From Callorhinus ursinus (Eukaryota > Chordata > Mammalia > Carnivora > Otariidae), in NCBI RefSeq assembly GCF_003265705.1, contig NW_020312936.1, positions 809,577-873,576 on the forward strand: 64,000 nucleotides of DNA. Reading direction: 5' to 3'. The notes beneath the pieces are model-generated. The model did no database searches. It saw nothing but the letters and a program-made list of their open reading frames with translations, and was not told where the DNA came from. Shown piece by piece: positions 1 to 13,734 of the stretch. Within the stretch, counting starts at the first letter, position 1, and each line of letters opens with the position of its first letter. The position numbers were made by a program, and so were the translations under genes.

Positions 1-849
1 AGGGAATTCACACCATTCAAATCTCAATGTCCCCACTGCCATCTCAATGGAATCATTCTGCAGAAACGCAAACCACAAGGGGATACTAACAGTTACTTTC
101 AGACCTCAGGACTGCTGCGTTGGGGGTTATCCCAGACAGTTAAGTGTATTGCATTTCCTCCAACTGCTCAATGACCCACCAACACCATGAGAAAAGAAGC
201 ACTCGAAAAAGAAGCAAAACTCTTCCTTTTTAAACTCCTTTGAAAACAAACTGCTTTGCAGGCAAGTCTGAGCCCTGCAGGAGGTTAGGGGCAGAGAGAG
301 AATTGCTGCTTCTCTACATGCCTTGAGTCCTTCGATTCATAAGTAAAGAAAGCTGGGGTCTTTCGTTAGAGTTTCCAAGGGCACATATGCACTAATTACA
401 TGCTTGCCTTGCATCTGACCTGAATGAACAAGATGTCAATTAGTTGCTCTGGCAGAGAGGTTGGCATGATGGAGGTAATGCTGGCATGTGACGTGTGAAA
501 GGAATAAGTAAGCCCAAATAGGCACGTCTCCTCCTTGCTTTTTCCTTTCCTGGTCCAGCATAGTTGGGACATTCCTTCTGGGAAGGGGCTTCAAAGTGTT
601 TGGAACACTTCTGGGGACAGAGAGACATGGATGTAAAGCCCTCTGCGTCCATTTTAGGAGCTGTCAGTAGCCTTATTTGCCAGAAGGGACTGATGGTGTT
701 CCTCACTGTAACATATGGGAACTGCTTGAAATGTTGCATGATAAAAACAAATATGATAAAGCTAAGTGACGTGAAGGGTTAGGAAGGACTCACTGTAGTT
801 CCTGGCGTGGTGATTACACATGCCCAATAAAAGTCATTAGAATTCACTT

Positions 850-985
850 ATGCTAGTAGTATTGTTGTCTCCATTTTACAGATGAGAAGACTTAAAACAA
901 GGAAAGGGTAAGCAATGTACCTAAGGCAGTTGGTTGATCAATGCAAAGCCAGAGTCAAACTCAAGTGGTCTGACTCCAGAATACA
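850..985 (+). repeat. MIR SINE fragment
   Basis: Diverged copy of the MIR core 'ccattttacagatgagaagactt', followed by the gtaagcaatgtacctaaggcag and agagtcaaactcaagtggtctgactcc segments in the usual order. Confidence 0.75.
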
Positions 986-1224
986 AAAGCAAACACATTG
1001 TTAATAAGTGTTTCTTACAGTGTAAGATAATGATAGTAACTCCTGGTGGGAAAGTTTGTGTGAGAACTAATGGAGTCGTAAGTATATAACATCTTGTAGG
1101 GGGTTTGAGTTGATAGTCTCTTCATGATAATCATCGAGGCCTTCATAATGCCCTTTAAATTCATGAGAGCAATGCTAAAGCTAGAGGAACCCCAGATGCT
1201 CAGTGCTACTGCCAAAAAACAGGA

Positions 1225-1360
1225 CTTCTAGAAAGTTACTTAGACTGTCTGAATCCCAGAGTCTTGATCTGTAAAATGGGTAGATGATCACAGCTCCATT
1301 CACAGCGAAGATGGTTGGATTAAATCTGTGTAGGCACAGTATATATTCAATAAGGAAATG
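1225..1360 (-). repeat. MIR SINE fragment, reverse
   Basis: The 'gatctgtaaaatgggtagatgatca...ggattaaatctgtgtaggcacag' pattern is the reverse complement of MIR. Confidence 0.7.
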
Positions 1361-2939
1361 ACTTTTATGAACTCTATGAAATTTGCAACTGAATTTTTTG
1401 GCTTTGAAATGGGGTGAAGACAGAATTGCCAAATTTTACTCACAATCACATTTCATCACTTTTTTGTTGTGGCACGAAAGGAAGAGAGAAAATAATTCAG
1501 ATTAAAATGAATCCATTCCAAGCCATACTATTAAAGGTCATTTAATCTATCCCAATATTTAAGGAAAGTATCAATATCCTTTTAAAGTTTATGGTACCGA
1601 GGGGGGGGGGGAAAGAACGATGTACTTTGCATCTAACTGTATGGTTAAGAAGCTGAGGAGCTGGTCTACAGGATCCTACCTAAAACCCACGGTCATTGTC
1701 CTCTTCAAAACTGCCTGGTCACAAACATTTTATTCCCTCTTTTTTCAAAAGTTATTTGGTTAAACATAGATTCTGCTTTCAAGCCTCAAAAGGACACCTA
1801 CGTATATGCAGAAATGTCCTCGTAATTTCCAAGCACACTCTGCCTAACCTAAAATGCATTAACTCTAATAAATATAAAGAAACACAAAACCCCAGCCCTG
1901 TCGAGGTCTCCAGCTGTAAGACTTCCAATTAAAAATTTCTCGTTTTCTTTACTCAAGTAACATTTCCAGTGTGGATAACAATTTTACCGCAACAACTTTA
2001 ATACCATTAATTTGATCTTTCTGCAGAGAGCTTAAAAGTCTACAGAAGACAGAGACGGACTCGAGGTAGGTAGGTGGAAGGTTACCCAGCAGGAGTATCT
2101 AGCGATCTGAACATAATAAAGAGAGTGCACCAGAATTAAAGGAACCAGATGAGGGGCATTTACAAAGTAACACTTGAACACAAACCAACTGCTGATTTTT
2201 TTAAAATAAGAACTTTGGAATGAGAAAGTGGATTTTCAGTATCTCTTTGGTTTTATTTTCACAGGCAAAATCAAATGGATAGATGAGGCAATCAGTACTG
2301 GGAACAGTGCCCTGTACAGAGCAGGTGACTAATATATTTGTAAAATCAGTAATTTGGGCAAAAAAAAAAAAAAATCTTGCTCTCATAGAATGGAGTGAGA
2401 AGAATGGATCCATTCCTGCATAAATAGTGATGATTATTTGAATAATTATCTAAACATTTAGATTATTGTGGCGTTTACAGATGTGCCTTTACTTTGGCTT
2501 TGAGAAATCAGATTCACAGACAGAAATATTCCAACATGAGTAAGACCTTTTGCTTCAGGGACAAGTAAAGGCTGCACATTCATTTAACATCCCCAAATTA
2601 GATAATCTGGGGGGACTAGAACATTCATCTTCCATTCTCTAAACATTAAAGCTTTACTATAGCCTCAGTGCTAGAATCTTCAGATATAAAGTCATTTAAG
2701 ACATAACCCCTGCCCTTAAAGGAATTTACCATTTGACTCCAGTGAACACAGTAGAAATTAATTAAGCTAGCTTCTTTCTCAGGTGAGAGAACATGTTCTG
2801 CTTTGGTTTAAAGCCACTGATTCTAAAATCCGACACTCATCTTCCAAGGGAAGTATGTGTGGAGCAAGACAGACTCATCATCTCCACTGAGGAAAGAGAA
2901 AACACAGGAAAGATAAATAATAGTAGTAATAACAACAAC

Positions 2940-3110
2940 AACAGATATCTTTATTGTGCATCTGGTCTCTGTTAAGCCCTTTGTATGCCCTGTCATGTTA
3001 TCCTCATTATTAGAATGTGAAGTTAGTTATATTATCCCCGTTTTATGTAAAAGGATGCTGAAATTCCAATGTTCTAAAAAGTATTACAGAAGCTGTGTAA
3101 CACTAAATAT
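2940..3110 (+). repeat. MIR SINE fragment
   Basis: Diverged MIR: 'atctttattgtgcatctggtctctgttaagccctttgta' with tatcctcattattagaatgtgaagttag and ttatccccgttttatg. Confidence 0.6.
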
Positions 3111-3619
3111 AAGGTCCCCTCTTTATCTCTTTGACTTCATCTCCTTTTACTCTGTGATTGTCTTCACTCCTGCTAACCCCCAGTCACAATGACTTCCTTC
3201 CTGTTGTACTCATTGAACTCATCCCAGGTGGTCACTGAATTTACTATCCCCTCTCTTGACACATTCCTTTCCCCTCCCCCTGGTCCAGATATCCCAATGA
3301 TTGACTCCCTCATCATCTGCCTCCAATCTGCTCAGATGTTGTCTTCACCAAGCATACTTTTCTCCACTCTCCTCAATTCCCCAAACTTGCTTTATTTTTC
3401 TCCAAAGCAGTCTTCATCTTCTGTGCCAACTCACTGGCCAAGTTCTTGCACCCAGTTTTGCTCTCCAAACTATGCTGGGTAAAAGTTGTAGTTTGTTGGT
3501 GGTGTTCTGTTGTTGTTGTTGTTTTTTCCAGACAGGACCCTTTCCGGACCCCAGAGAAAACAAATCCTTTGTTTTCAAATTCTCTCCGTTCTGTGTAATG
3601 ACTATCTACCAAAACAACA

Positions 3620-4075
3620 GAAATCACTCTGAATATTTAAAACAGGAAATTTAATACAAGGCAATGGTGACAGAGATGAGAGAAGATGCTGAGAAGCCAA
3701 ACAGGGGACAGGGAGACAACTTAAAAGATTGGCAAGAGAAGGAAGTCACTACAACCCCGACAAAGAGAGACAAAGGGAAGATGCAAAATTACTGGAACTC
3801 AGGGTCTAGAGTGTACTGGAAAAATCAGAATCACAAAAGAAGCCATGGGAAGGGAGGGAAGACTGAAGCCACTGAGGAGGTTCAGCTGCTGCTAGAAATG
3901 ACCACCTTGAGGTACAGAAGAAGGGAGATGAATAACTTGGAGTTCTTTCCTCCAACCCTCTAATCTCCAGCCACTGTCTCCCATTAGTTGAACCCAGCTG
4001 AGCTCTGGATGACACAGCTGTCAGGTCAGCACCTCCTGTGGTACAGAGCAGAGCAACTGACAGTCAGGAAATGAA
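3620..4075. repeat. Probable old interspersed repeat, family not placed
   Basis: 'aatttaatacaaggcaatggtgacagagatg' through 'ccactgtctcccattagttgaacccagctgag' and 'acacagctgtcaggtcagcacctcctgtggtacagagcag' recalls a common mammalian LTR-like interspersed repeat. I cannot name the family. The open frames here are short and shared between strands, with no sign of coding. Confidence 0.3.
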
Positions 4076-4219
4076 TCTAAGTACAAAGCAGCCAGATAAC
4101 TGGCATGGTCGGAATGGTGCGTTAGGCTTCAGATCTGTTCTCAGACCTCTTGTGATAGCCCCTCGATGGAACCTGGCTCCCTTATTACCTAGCACATGGC
4201 ACAGTTATAATGAAAGAAA

Positions 4220-4390
4220 TCTGTGTGATTTTTGCATTTGTCATTATTGTTGTTTCACTGTGTCTGCTGCTAGATTAGAAACTCCATGAAGGCATCTTAT
4301 CTTTTTATTTCTCTATCTATAATGTCTAGTCCATGGAAAAAACTTTCACAGAGTTCTTCACAATAAATACCTGGCAAATGGATGAGTGAG
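4220..4390 (+). repeat. L2 LINE 3' end
   Basis: 'tagattagaaactccatgaaggcatcttat...cacaataaatacctggcaaatggatgag' follows the 3' end of L2 (…TAAGCTCCATGAGGGCAG…AATAAATATTTG…GAATGA). Confidence 0.65.
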
Positions 4391-5284
4391 AGCGAATGAT
4401 CCGAGTTTTCACAACGAGATTTACACATATTGTGTCATCACACTGCAATCATCTGTTACCGGTTTGAGTTCCATGGTTTAACCTGGTCTTCTAATCCCAG
4501 AAAGGCAAGAATGTACAAGTGAGCTCAAGTGTTGAAGCAGGTGTTATTGCTTACTGTCACAGCACCGCCATTCATGCCAAATCTACAAAATCCTACGTAT
4601 TTGTGGGGAAGTAGGAGGGAAAGATAATAGAGAAGACACAATTCTATGATGGCAGGAACCATCTCTGTTGAACACCAACAGTGTGGTGGTGATCTTATCC
4701 TGGAGGGAAGGTATCCTCAAAGATCACTTTACTCTGTGTTTCACTAGCTTTTCAGGAATTACCAACTACTGGCCCTACCCTTCCTCATAGCTGATGAGGG
4801 TGGCTGAATTAATGCCTTTTGTAGAGAAGTTGTAGCTGTGCAACAAGAAGATCAAATGGATCTCAAAACTTTTCTATCTGTAAGACCCTTCATGGGAGGA
4901 CAGCTGGAAATTTTTGACCATGAGCCCAGCAACGATATGAACGGATGCAATGCATGATAGAATGAATAATGTCCGGGTCAGCACCTCTGAAAAAAATACT
5001 TAATGAACCCTCAGTGCCCTTGAATACTTTTAAAGAACCCAATTAGTGTATCTTCTGAGGGACCTATCTCTTTTAAGATGCTGGTCAGACAATCCTAGAT
5101 TGTGGTTGGTGAAAGCATGCCATTCATGGAGATCCAAATTACACGTCAGTGACTACCAGTGTGACACTGTATTTGGGTATAAACACACATTATGTCATCT
5201 GCTTCTCATTTAAAGTATAAATGACTCCTTCGAAAGGTCCATGAATTAAATCATGGGTACCACTTACTGACCTCAGATTTTGTA

Positions 5285-5430
5285 CTGTGCTCTATCTTTT
5301 ACATATATGGTATTATCTCTAATACTTCTATTAGTCCTACAGGTTGTGTGAGTATTCCATCATTCAAAAAAAGAGAATAGAATTTCCAGGAGGTAGAACA
5401 TCTCACCTAAGTCCACCAAGCTAAGGAAAA
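5285..5430 (+). repeat. MIR SINE fragment
   Basis: 'ctgtgctctatcttttacatatatggtattatctctaatacttctattagtcctacaggttgtgtgag' follows the 5' part of MIR in order and continues into 'acatctcacctaagtccacc'. Confidence 0.45.
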
Positions 5431-5454
5431 GCAAAGATGTAATTAGACAGTATC

Positions 5455-5725
5455 CACCTAGGTTATTTTTCAATGTTTCACTATGGAAAATATCAAAAGT
5501 ATATAAAAGTAGACAAAACATCTTATTAAACTCCATACACACGTCTTAAATTTCAACAATTGTCACCTCATGCCCGAGCTTATTTCATTTATTTTCTTAC
5601 CACTTTCCCCACTTCTATTTCTTAGAAGCAAGTGCCAGATATGATAGCATTCATCCACAAACATTTTAACATATTCTATATAGGCTCTTTTTTAATATAC
5701 TAATTTTTTGTATACTACATATAGA
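5455..5725 (+). repeat. Old L1-type 3'-end-like fragment
   Basis: 'acttctatttcttagaagcaagtgccagatatgatagcattcatccacaaacatttt', preceded by 'caacaattgtcacctcatgcc', resembles the 3' untranslated part of old mammalian L1M families. Orientation and family need a library search. Confidence 0.35.
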
Positions 5726-6884
5726 TGGAATAGCTTAATGCAGAACTAGTTATTACTGGGAAATGTTAACTTACTTGCACTTTTAATTATCACCGGCAAA
5801 CCACCCATTTCAGCCTGTACACAGATGGGCAATCATTGTTCCAAAAGTTAAGTAGGATCATTAGAGATGTTCTATTGGCTTATTGGACAAGAACAAGAAT
5901 TTACATTGAAACAAATGTACATCCAAAACACATCTGTTGTATTTTTCTTTCAATGGCTTTGTCTTTAAATAAGGGTTGTGGGAAAGGAGAAGAGTAATCA
6001 AGGAAAAACACCGTGATTATAATGAATGGGAAGATTTAATTGGAGATATTGTAAGAGGAAATTTTGAAAACCTGAAAAATATTCAACTGTAAAAACATGG
6101 TAACAAAAGCAACACAAGAATTTAAGTATCGCTTCTACATGCTGTGGTGGGTATTGAGATCTTGGCAAATGCGTGTTTAAAAGTAAGAATTCAGAGCAAT
6201 TAGCAGAAAATCCACATATGACATCTCTTGGGAGTCTTTTGGAGCCAGTTTCATTTACCCTTAGATTTTTAATATTTTCCAACTCAAATTAAAAAATAAA
6301 GTTACTATTTTTTCCTAATAAATAAACTCTCATTGCTTCTGATCACTAAAAGTTAATGAGCTGTTAAATGTCCACAGAAATTGTTTTTGGTCTTAAATGG
6401 CTTCTTGTAAAAGGAAAATGCTGTAACTCTTTTCAGAAGATTGGCTTAGATTTCACTTTTCACAAGTTAAAAAAAAAAACTAAGCTCCTTTTCTATTCTA
6501 GAAGGGCAAGTTAAACAGTAGAACCTACTTACTGAATTCTGTGAATATCAATTAAAAAAAAGGAATATTTTAGGAGCTTATCCTTCTTTACTTGGGGAGA
6601 TTATTTTCCCAGAAATTCAATGAAGTTTTCTACAGTTTTGCAAGGCATTACACCTACTGGGAGGATCATCCAGGTTATCACATGGAATTTTCCTAAATTT
6701 AGGAGCCAAGTATTATCAGCTGTCAATCCATGCACAGTGCTGCTCAAAGGAACATTCTATGGATAGGTCTTAGGGCATGACTGACTTTGCAACTATTCTT
6801 CCAATCTTCAAAGGGATAGTATATATGGCTCTCCTATGTGAACGCTAATACAAAAGTGAGAGTATCCTTTTTCATTTTCAAAAT

Positions 6885-7035
6885 TTTAAATAGCTTTTTG
6901 AAATATAATACACATTCCATATAATCAATCCACCCATTTTCTGGTGCAATTTAATGATTTTTAGTAAATCTACGGAGTTATGCAACGGTCACCACAATCT
7001 AATTTTAGAACAGTTCTATCATCTCAAAAAAACAG
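6885..7035 (-). repeat. L1M 3'UTR fragment, antisense
   Basis: 'tttttgaaatataatacacattccatataatcaatccacccatttt' and 'tctacggagttatgcaacggtcaccacaatctaattttagaacagtt' match the antisense 3'UTR module common to L1MA-L1MC elements. Confidence 0.6.
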
Positions 7036-7639
7036 ACAGATGTGTATTGATATGGAGGCTAAAATGCCATCCGACTACGTTTCCAAAACCAATCATGTTT
7101 TAATATTCCAGGATTGGGGGTTGTTGCAATTTATCCACTGATGTGTGGTGCCATTTTCTAGTTGGTATAAAGTGGCAGCTGAATGTGGGATCATCTTAAA
7201 AGACCTCCCACTCCTAGAAGGATAGAAGGACCCAAAGAGAATAAGCCTAAGAACTCAGTTTGGGAACTTTCAGGGAAAGGCACCAGTTACAAATGAGTTA
7301 AAGTCAGAGGCGTTGCCAGTGGGAGAGTCTCTGAGGAACACATAAAAAACCCCAATAAGCAAAAAAACACACTTTACAGCCCGCTCTCATAAGGCACCAG
7401 CGACAGATTATAGCTGTATCAGCCATGCAAGATTATACCCTTTTCCTTGATCCGTGTGTCTCCTGGGCAGATCATGGAATAGTCAGAATCAGGCGTAGCA
7501 GATCCCTGACTGAAGAAGGAATTAGGGGGAGAGAGAGGGAGGACAGCTAAATATCCTGCTTTGGGAAGGCTATCTTCCCACTCCTGAAGCAAAATGAAGT
7601 GTGGGAGAGGCAGATGTTTTAAATGAATTGGGAAATTTT

Positions 7640-7790
7640 TCAAGTCTTTATTGAGGTTTAATTGACCTACAATAAGCACTCTTTTTAAGGGCAGAGGCCA
7701 AAAACTTTGACAAATGCATACACCCATGTCACTATCATATTATCATCACCCCACCAAGTACCCTCATCTCTCTTTATAGGCAATCCCTTG
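7640..7790 (-). repeat. L1M 3'UTR fragment, antisense
   Basis: 'tttattgaggtttaattgacctacaataagcac' and 'ttgacaaatgcatacacccatgtcactatcatattatcatcacccc' are the antisense L1M 3'UTR signature. It may belong with the antisense ORF2 block that follows. Confidence 0.6.
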
Positions 7791-8220
7791 CATCCACGTG
7801 GCACCAGAAAATGAAGGCACTTTGTGGAACCATGAGAATATCCTACATATTAATTAGCATTGTTTATATTCAGTATTATATTGTTAGTGAATAAAACAAT
7901 TTTATGTCTTCTCTTATAATCTGTCTTTCATTTCTTTTTCTTCCCTTAATTTTTCTGTTAGCAGAATGTTGAAAACAAGAGTACAACATTGCTTGTTGCT
8001 AACGTTGGGGAAAACTACGCATATTTTTCAACATTACGTATGATGTTAACTGTAAGGTTTTATGGATGACCTTCATTAGGTTGAGGAAAATCTCCTACTC
8101 ACAGTTTGCTGACAATTTTTATCATGAATGAGTGTTAGATTTTGTCAAATTCATCTATTGAAATGATCGTGTGATTTTTCTCCTTTATCAATCTGGCAAC
8201 TAATTTTCAGGGTTAAAAGA

Positions 8221-8560
8221 AAAACAAAACTGTATTCTTGGGAGTAGCACCACTGGGCAGTGTCATTATCATTTTTACATATTGCTGGTTTCAAACTGCT
8301 AAATTTTTCTGAAGAATTTTCCCATGTAGGTAAACAAAAGATATTTGGTGCTTTGCTGCTCCTAAAGCTTTGTAAGTGCCCCAGGAGACTGGATTTTTAA
8401 GATTTCAGGAATTTGGGGAGCTCGGTGATACTGGGTTGTTTGCTTGAAATCAACCATAGTTGAAATACCTACATCACAAAAATTGGCAAAAGCTAGAAAT
8501 CAGTGTCTTTTTCCTTACCTCAGAAAAGCTGGTTGTGAGACATATAACTTCATATGACTG
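8221..8560. repeat. Unidentified segment inserted within the antisense L1
   Basis: L1 ORF2 homology stops near 8221 and resumes near 8560. The intervening 340 bp ('gggagtagcaccactgggcagtgtcattatca…') looks like another old interspersed element, but I cannot name it. Confidence 0.35.
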
Positions 8561-9021
8561 GGGATATTGATGTGTGATGTGTCTCTGCAATAATTTTGCC
8601 TGGTTTAGGTATCAGAGTAATGCTGGCCTCATAAAATAAATTGGGAAATATTTTCTCCTTTTCTATTTTATAGAAGATTTTGTGTAGACTTGGTATAATA
8701 TTGTCCCGTAGTGTGTGGTAGAACTCAATAGTGAAGCCATCTGGGATTGTGGTTTACTTTACGGTAAGCTTTTTAATTATTAGTATAGTTTCTTTAATTG
8801 ATATAAGGCTATTCAAAATTTCTGTTCCATCCTTGAATGGTCTTGGCACTTTTTGAATGTCAAGAAACTTGTACAATTCATCTCATTTATGGAATACATT
8901 GTTATGAAATTGTTCATATCACTGTCCTACTTCACACATCAAATTTATAGTTTGTGTTTTCTTTTACTTGTCAAATTCATCTATTAAGTCTAGGCAACGT
9001 TTTATAAGTTATTGTTTAAGG

Positions 9022-9236
9022 TAGATAGATAGATTTATTTATTTATTTATTAATGAGAGCGAGAGAGAGAGAGAGCACAAGTGTCCACAGGAGCAGGAGA
9101 AAGGGCAGAGGGAGAGGGGCAAGCTGATTGCCCACTGATCAGGGAGCCCTATGCCAGACTTGATTCTAGGACCCTGAAATCGTGACCTGAGCTGAAATAG
9201 TTGGATCCTTGAATGACTGAGCCACCCCAGCACCCC
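9022..9236 (-). mobile_element. CAN SINE (tRNA-derived), reverse, diverged
   Basis: Reverse-complement layout: T-rich tail, (GA)n, then 'gcagagggagaggggcaagc', 'ggaccctgaaatcgtgacctgagctg' and 'gactgagccaccccagcacccc'. It is inserted inside the antisense L1 block, so it is younger than that L1. No clear target duplication. Confidence 0.85.
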
Positions 9237-10189
9237 TATAGGTTTTACTGATATTTACAAGTAAACAATATTTCATTATATTTATATTTTTTGTTTATTT
9301 ACTCTTTCCTTGATACTCATACTTTTGTTAAACTTTCATTTATATATTTGGACTTAATTTGCTCTTCTTTTTCTAGTTTCTTCAGGTGGAAGTTAGGTCA
9401 CTGATTTTAAGACTATCTTTATGTCTAATATAAGCAATTTAACACTTTAATTTTTTCTTAGATATTTCTTTAGCTCCATCTCACAGATTTTAATGGGTTG
9501 TGTTTACATTCTCATTCGGTGCCAAATATAATTTTCTAATGTTCCTTGTGATTTCTTCTTTGATTCATGGATTATTTAGAAGCGTGGAGCTTTATTTCCA
9601 GCTTTTTTGGTGATGTTCTGCATATATTTTTGTTATTGTGTTCTAATTTAATTATTTCATATCAGGGAACATAACTTGTTTATTTCAATTTTTTTTTTGG
9701 ACTGGTACTTTTTATGGCCCAGAATCTAGACTATCTTGGTGAATAGTTCCTGTACATTTGAAAAAAAAAATACATGCTTTTTCCTGTTGTTGAGTGGAAT
9801 TTTCTATAAATGACAAATTATATACAATTATCAGGTTCAGGTATTCTGTGACCTTACTGTTTTCTTCCTAATGTTCTATCAATTACTAAGAAAGGAGTGT
9901 TGAAATCTCAAAGTATTATGGGATTAATCTATTGCTACTTTCAATTCTGTCTTTTTTTGTTTTATGTATCTTTTAAGTATAGTTGATCATCACATATTAA
10001 ACCTTCTTTAACTGACCTGTTCATAATTATGAAATAGCCCCCTTTATCACTGATAATTTTCATTGTTCTAAAATTTTGTTTGATACTAATATGTATTCAA
10101 CTTTTCTTATATTAATATAGCTACTATTAACAAAGCTTTCTTATATTAAGAATTTTCATAATATAACTTTTTCAGTTTTTTTCCTTTTT

Positions 10190-13100
10190 TATCACTTTCC
10201 TCAATCTTTCTCTTTGCACACATTCCTCCTCTCTGGTACCTACTCCTACAAATCCAAACAGCCATCTTTGTGTCTTCAGCGCAACGAGACCATTATTCTT
10301 TCCTTGGGCTTTTCTCGACTTGAAAGCTTTCAAATTACATTGAATAGTACTTTTTAAATATTAAAATGAGATGTCTCATCATTAAAACTCACCAACAATG
10401 TTGTAGAATGTGCTCCGAATTGCTTCCAAGGACAATAATCCAGTTGGGTTAATATTCCTAGGAAAGAAAGAGTAAAAGTTGTATATGAATGAGGTATACT
10501 TGTCATAGTTGTTATTTTGTAACAGTAACAACAAGAACAAAAACAGCAATGCAAGGCTATAGCACCATCAAAGAAATATATAATATAAATACCATTCTAT
10601 TTGGAAATGGTGGGGGGGAGATGTTGTATATTCTTCCTAGAACAATCTTGATTCAGTTGGAGAAAGAAGAATTGGCATAAACCAGACCATTTTAAAGAAG
10701 AGAGTTCTCTACTGATGGATAAAATGCATCCTAAAATGACATGGATAAAGCTTCCTAGAGAAATCTCAAATTTTCCCCTTAATTGTTGGAATATTTGTGT
10801 TCCCAGTCAGTAGAGACACATACACGTGAAAACACTGAAAGGAAGGAAGGAAGGAGGCCTCAAGACAAAAAAAGAAATCTTTCAAATGATACCAATGATC
10901 TTGTGCTGAAAAGGCTTAAAGATAAAATAGAAAAACCATGCAATTTAACATCACCTACTGTGTGCACTAGACACTGGCGATATAAGATGTAAACTTTCAT
11001 TGGACAGTTTTCTCTTTAGGAACTGTCATCAGTGGAGTTTCTGAACCTGGCTCACAATTGTAGCAATTTCCTAGTGGTTCTTGGCTTCTTCTTAGATAAT
11101 ATAGGAAGCTGTGAGTTCACTGGGCCTACCTGTGATTAAGATAAAGTTTTAAATCAAAATCTGGATTACTAAAACCAATGACTGATTTTTTTTTTATACT
11201 AATTAAGTGGAAGATTTCCTTGGAAACCTGATATTGCAAACTGACACTGCATCTGGATTCTATAAGAACCTCATCATATTCCATTCTGGAAAGTCTTCCT
11301 CAGTGTGCATCCTGAACAGCCTTTCTCCTTAACACGTATTGCCTCAGTTCTTCACTTTATATTTTACTTCATATTCCAACTTTGAAGCTTTCATGTAGAA
11401 TTTCTCTGTAAAGTACAAAAGTATGAAATCCAAATATTCTTAAAAGATTACAGATCTTTGCTTCCTTTCAAAGTTAAGGTAACTGATAGCCTTACATATT
11501 ATATTAATAAAAACCACTATTATTTTAGGTTTTATTAAATACTTTACATATGACATACCCTGAAAATACGCTGTAGGTGGAAAAACACATTTGTTCCTCA
11601 AAGACCTTCTGACCTTCAGTTCCTTAATTAGTACTTTGGGTACAATAAGATTATTTGCCGTGACCTTGGGGAAATTATTTTAAAATGCAACCGGGTAAGT
11701 GATGAAACTGGGAGGTAAACACAATTAGGAATGATTCCAGAGCCTGAATATTATCTAATATGATATTCAGAAGGATTCTGAAATAATACATCCTAAAGAA
11801 ATTATACCTAAGTTATTCAGGAATTAGAATGTTGAAAATGGAATAAATCCCCCTACACTTGTACTTGTGAAGCACACCTCTTATAGTTCCAAAATGTGGA
11901 CTATTTGATGGTAGGGATCTTTGTATCACTGCCCAGTACCAGAAAATACTACACATCCATTGTCAACAGGGGATGGCAAGCTTGGAAAATCAAATATCAT
12001 CTTGAGAATATTTTAAAAGACTCATCAAAAAAAATCCCTTTTATTTTAAAAGAAAGTATTAAAATGAAATCATGCATGACTTCAAAATGTATTCAGATTT
12101 CTCTGTAGTGTATAACAATAGGGAATTTTATCAGATTACATTTTCAATAAAAAGAGTTTGAATGAGTTTGATGTGATTTCTATTTCAATCATAAGGGTGA
12201 CCTACACAGGTATCTTCTTCTTCGATCATTTTATTTCTGCTCTTTCCATCTGTATTTTAACCTGTTAATATGTGGGTGAATTTGAGGAAAAGCAAATCAG
12301 TTTGACCTTTAATGTAAAGTCATTTTTGTATGATCAAAACAGTACTATTTCCAATACTATAAAGAATGTGGATTTTAAGATTCAAAAGCACGTGCCATTC
12401 TCAGCAACCTGGGAGGAATGATAATGTGACCACTGCTTGAATGATAATTTTATCTCCATAACTGCCTTCCATCCTCTTGCCTTCACTGTATATTAAGACT
12501 TCTGCCCAAAGATATATGTTTAGCCAAGCTGTTTTAATATAACATATTAAACTTTTAAAATGATTCAAGGACAAACACTGGACTTAAGCTCACTGTAGGA
12601 TGCCACATTTTCTTGCATCTTTCCCTCCTTCTTTAGTAGCTATTTTACCACTAAGCCAGAAAAGAAGGAATTATGCAGGAAAATTGCTATCAGCTGCTGC
12701 CCCTGCTGGATTACAGAACCCAGAGCATAATAGCTTCCCCGGTGGAGCCTCTGAGGGCTTGGGCCAAGCCATTAACCACTGCAAACACCTAAAGGAAGAA
12801 ATGGAATAAAGTAGAAAGGCTTTCAGGCATCCCAGAAGATTTTTATGCAAACAAACTTTATTTGAAATGCAGATGTCCAGGGCCTATCCCCGGAAATTCT
12901 TGTTCAGTTGATTTAGGGTAAAATCCAAGAACAGGCATTCTTAGTGCACTCAGATATCTGTATCTGAATTACTGCCTGAATTTTAGAGTTGGCTTCTGTT
13001 TGTGTGAATTTTTGCTCAGATACAAGTTGATAATTAAACTGGCTTAAAATCTGTAATGTCAAGATGGACCAGATATATCAGAGCCTGGTGGATAATAGAC

Positions 13101-13730
13101 ACCTTATTTTTAAATAAAAGACCAGTGACTATGTTTCTCTCATTGCATGCTATTTTTGAAGGGTTAGATATATTTTGGACTTCACAAGGTTCTGCTCATA
13201 TTTTGAGTCTCCTGTTAAAAAGTGACTCACCTTCACTGATGTCTATCATGTACTTATTCAAAAGACGAATTAAAACTATATTAACTTTATAATTTTAATT
13301 ATAATTTCTTTATAATTCAATCTCCATTACACCTCTGAATTAGGAGGCTGTTTCTACTGCCTCTTTCATAAACGTAGTAAATTTTCAGCTAGTTACTGAG
13401 GGATGGCCAGAACTTTTCCTACATGGAAAGGAAAGAAGTGAGGTTATTGGATGTGAAAGAGAGATGTATACAATCATACAGCCATAAAGATGGTGCAAGG
13501 AATGGAACCAGGAAAGGGATTTTTGGAAATGGGGAAGAATATGGATTAAATATTACTAGTTCCATTATTGAAAGATTGAATTTGTGCTACTGACCATCCA
13601 GGTGCATATGCCAAATAGGTAACTAGAAGAGACATAGGGTAAACTTTTAGAAATACTGTCTGGTATTTGAAATCAGGTAAGTGAATCAAATTCAAACAGT
13701 TCATAAAGAGGTGTTAAATAACAAAAATTC
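10190..13730. other. AT-rich intron stretch with no gene seen
   Basis: Apart from the tentative MER5-like piece at 12855-12960, I recognise no exon, RNA gene or clear mobile element. The frames present are short and not supported. Confidence 0.6.
12855..12960. repeat. MER5-like hAT DNA transposon fragment (tentative)
   Basis: 'gcagatgtccagggcctatccccggaaattcttgttcagttgatttaggg…caggcattcttagtgcac' resembles the internal part of MER5-type elements (…CCAGAGATTCTGATTCAGTAGGTCTGGGG…). Diverged. Confidence 0.35.
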
Positions 13731-13734
13731 AACT

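Larger units (their letters stand above)
8020..10145 (-). mobile_element. Old L1M, antisense, ORF2 RT to endonuclease, interrupted
   Basis: Antisense L1 ORF2 landmarks appear in order: 'attacgtatgatgttaactgtaaggttttatgg', 'ggtatcagagtaatgctggcctcataaaataaattggg', 'gaagccatctgggattgtgg', 'ttcttctttgattcatggattatttagaagc' and 'tgttgaaatctcaaagtattatggg'. Two parts do not fit: about 8221-8560, unidentified, and the CAN SINE at about 9022-9236. Frames are destroyed; the copy is dead. Confidence 0.75.

Noticed and set aside
3664..3963. 99-codon + frame, charged
   Set aside because: Lies in a probable old interspersed repeat; no domain and no splice or promoter evidence.
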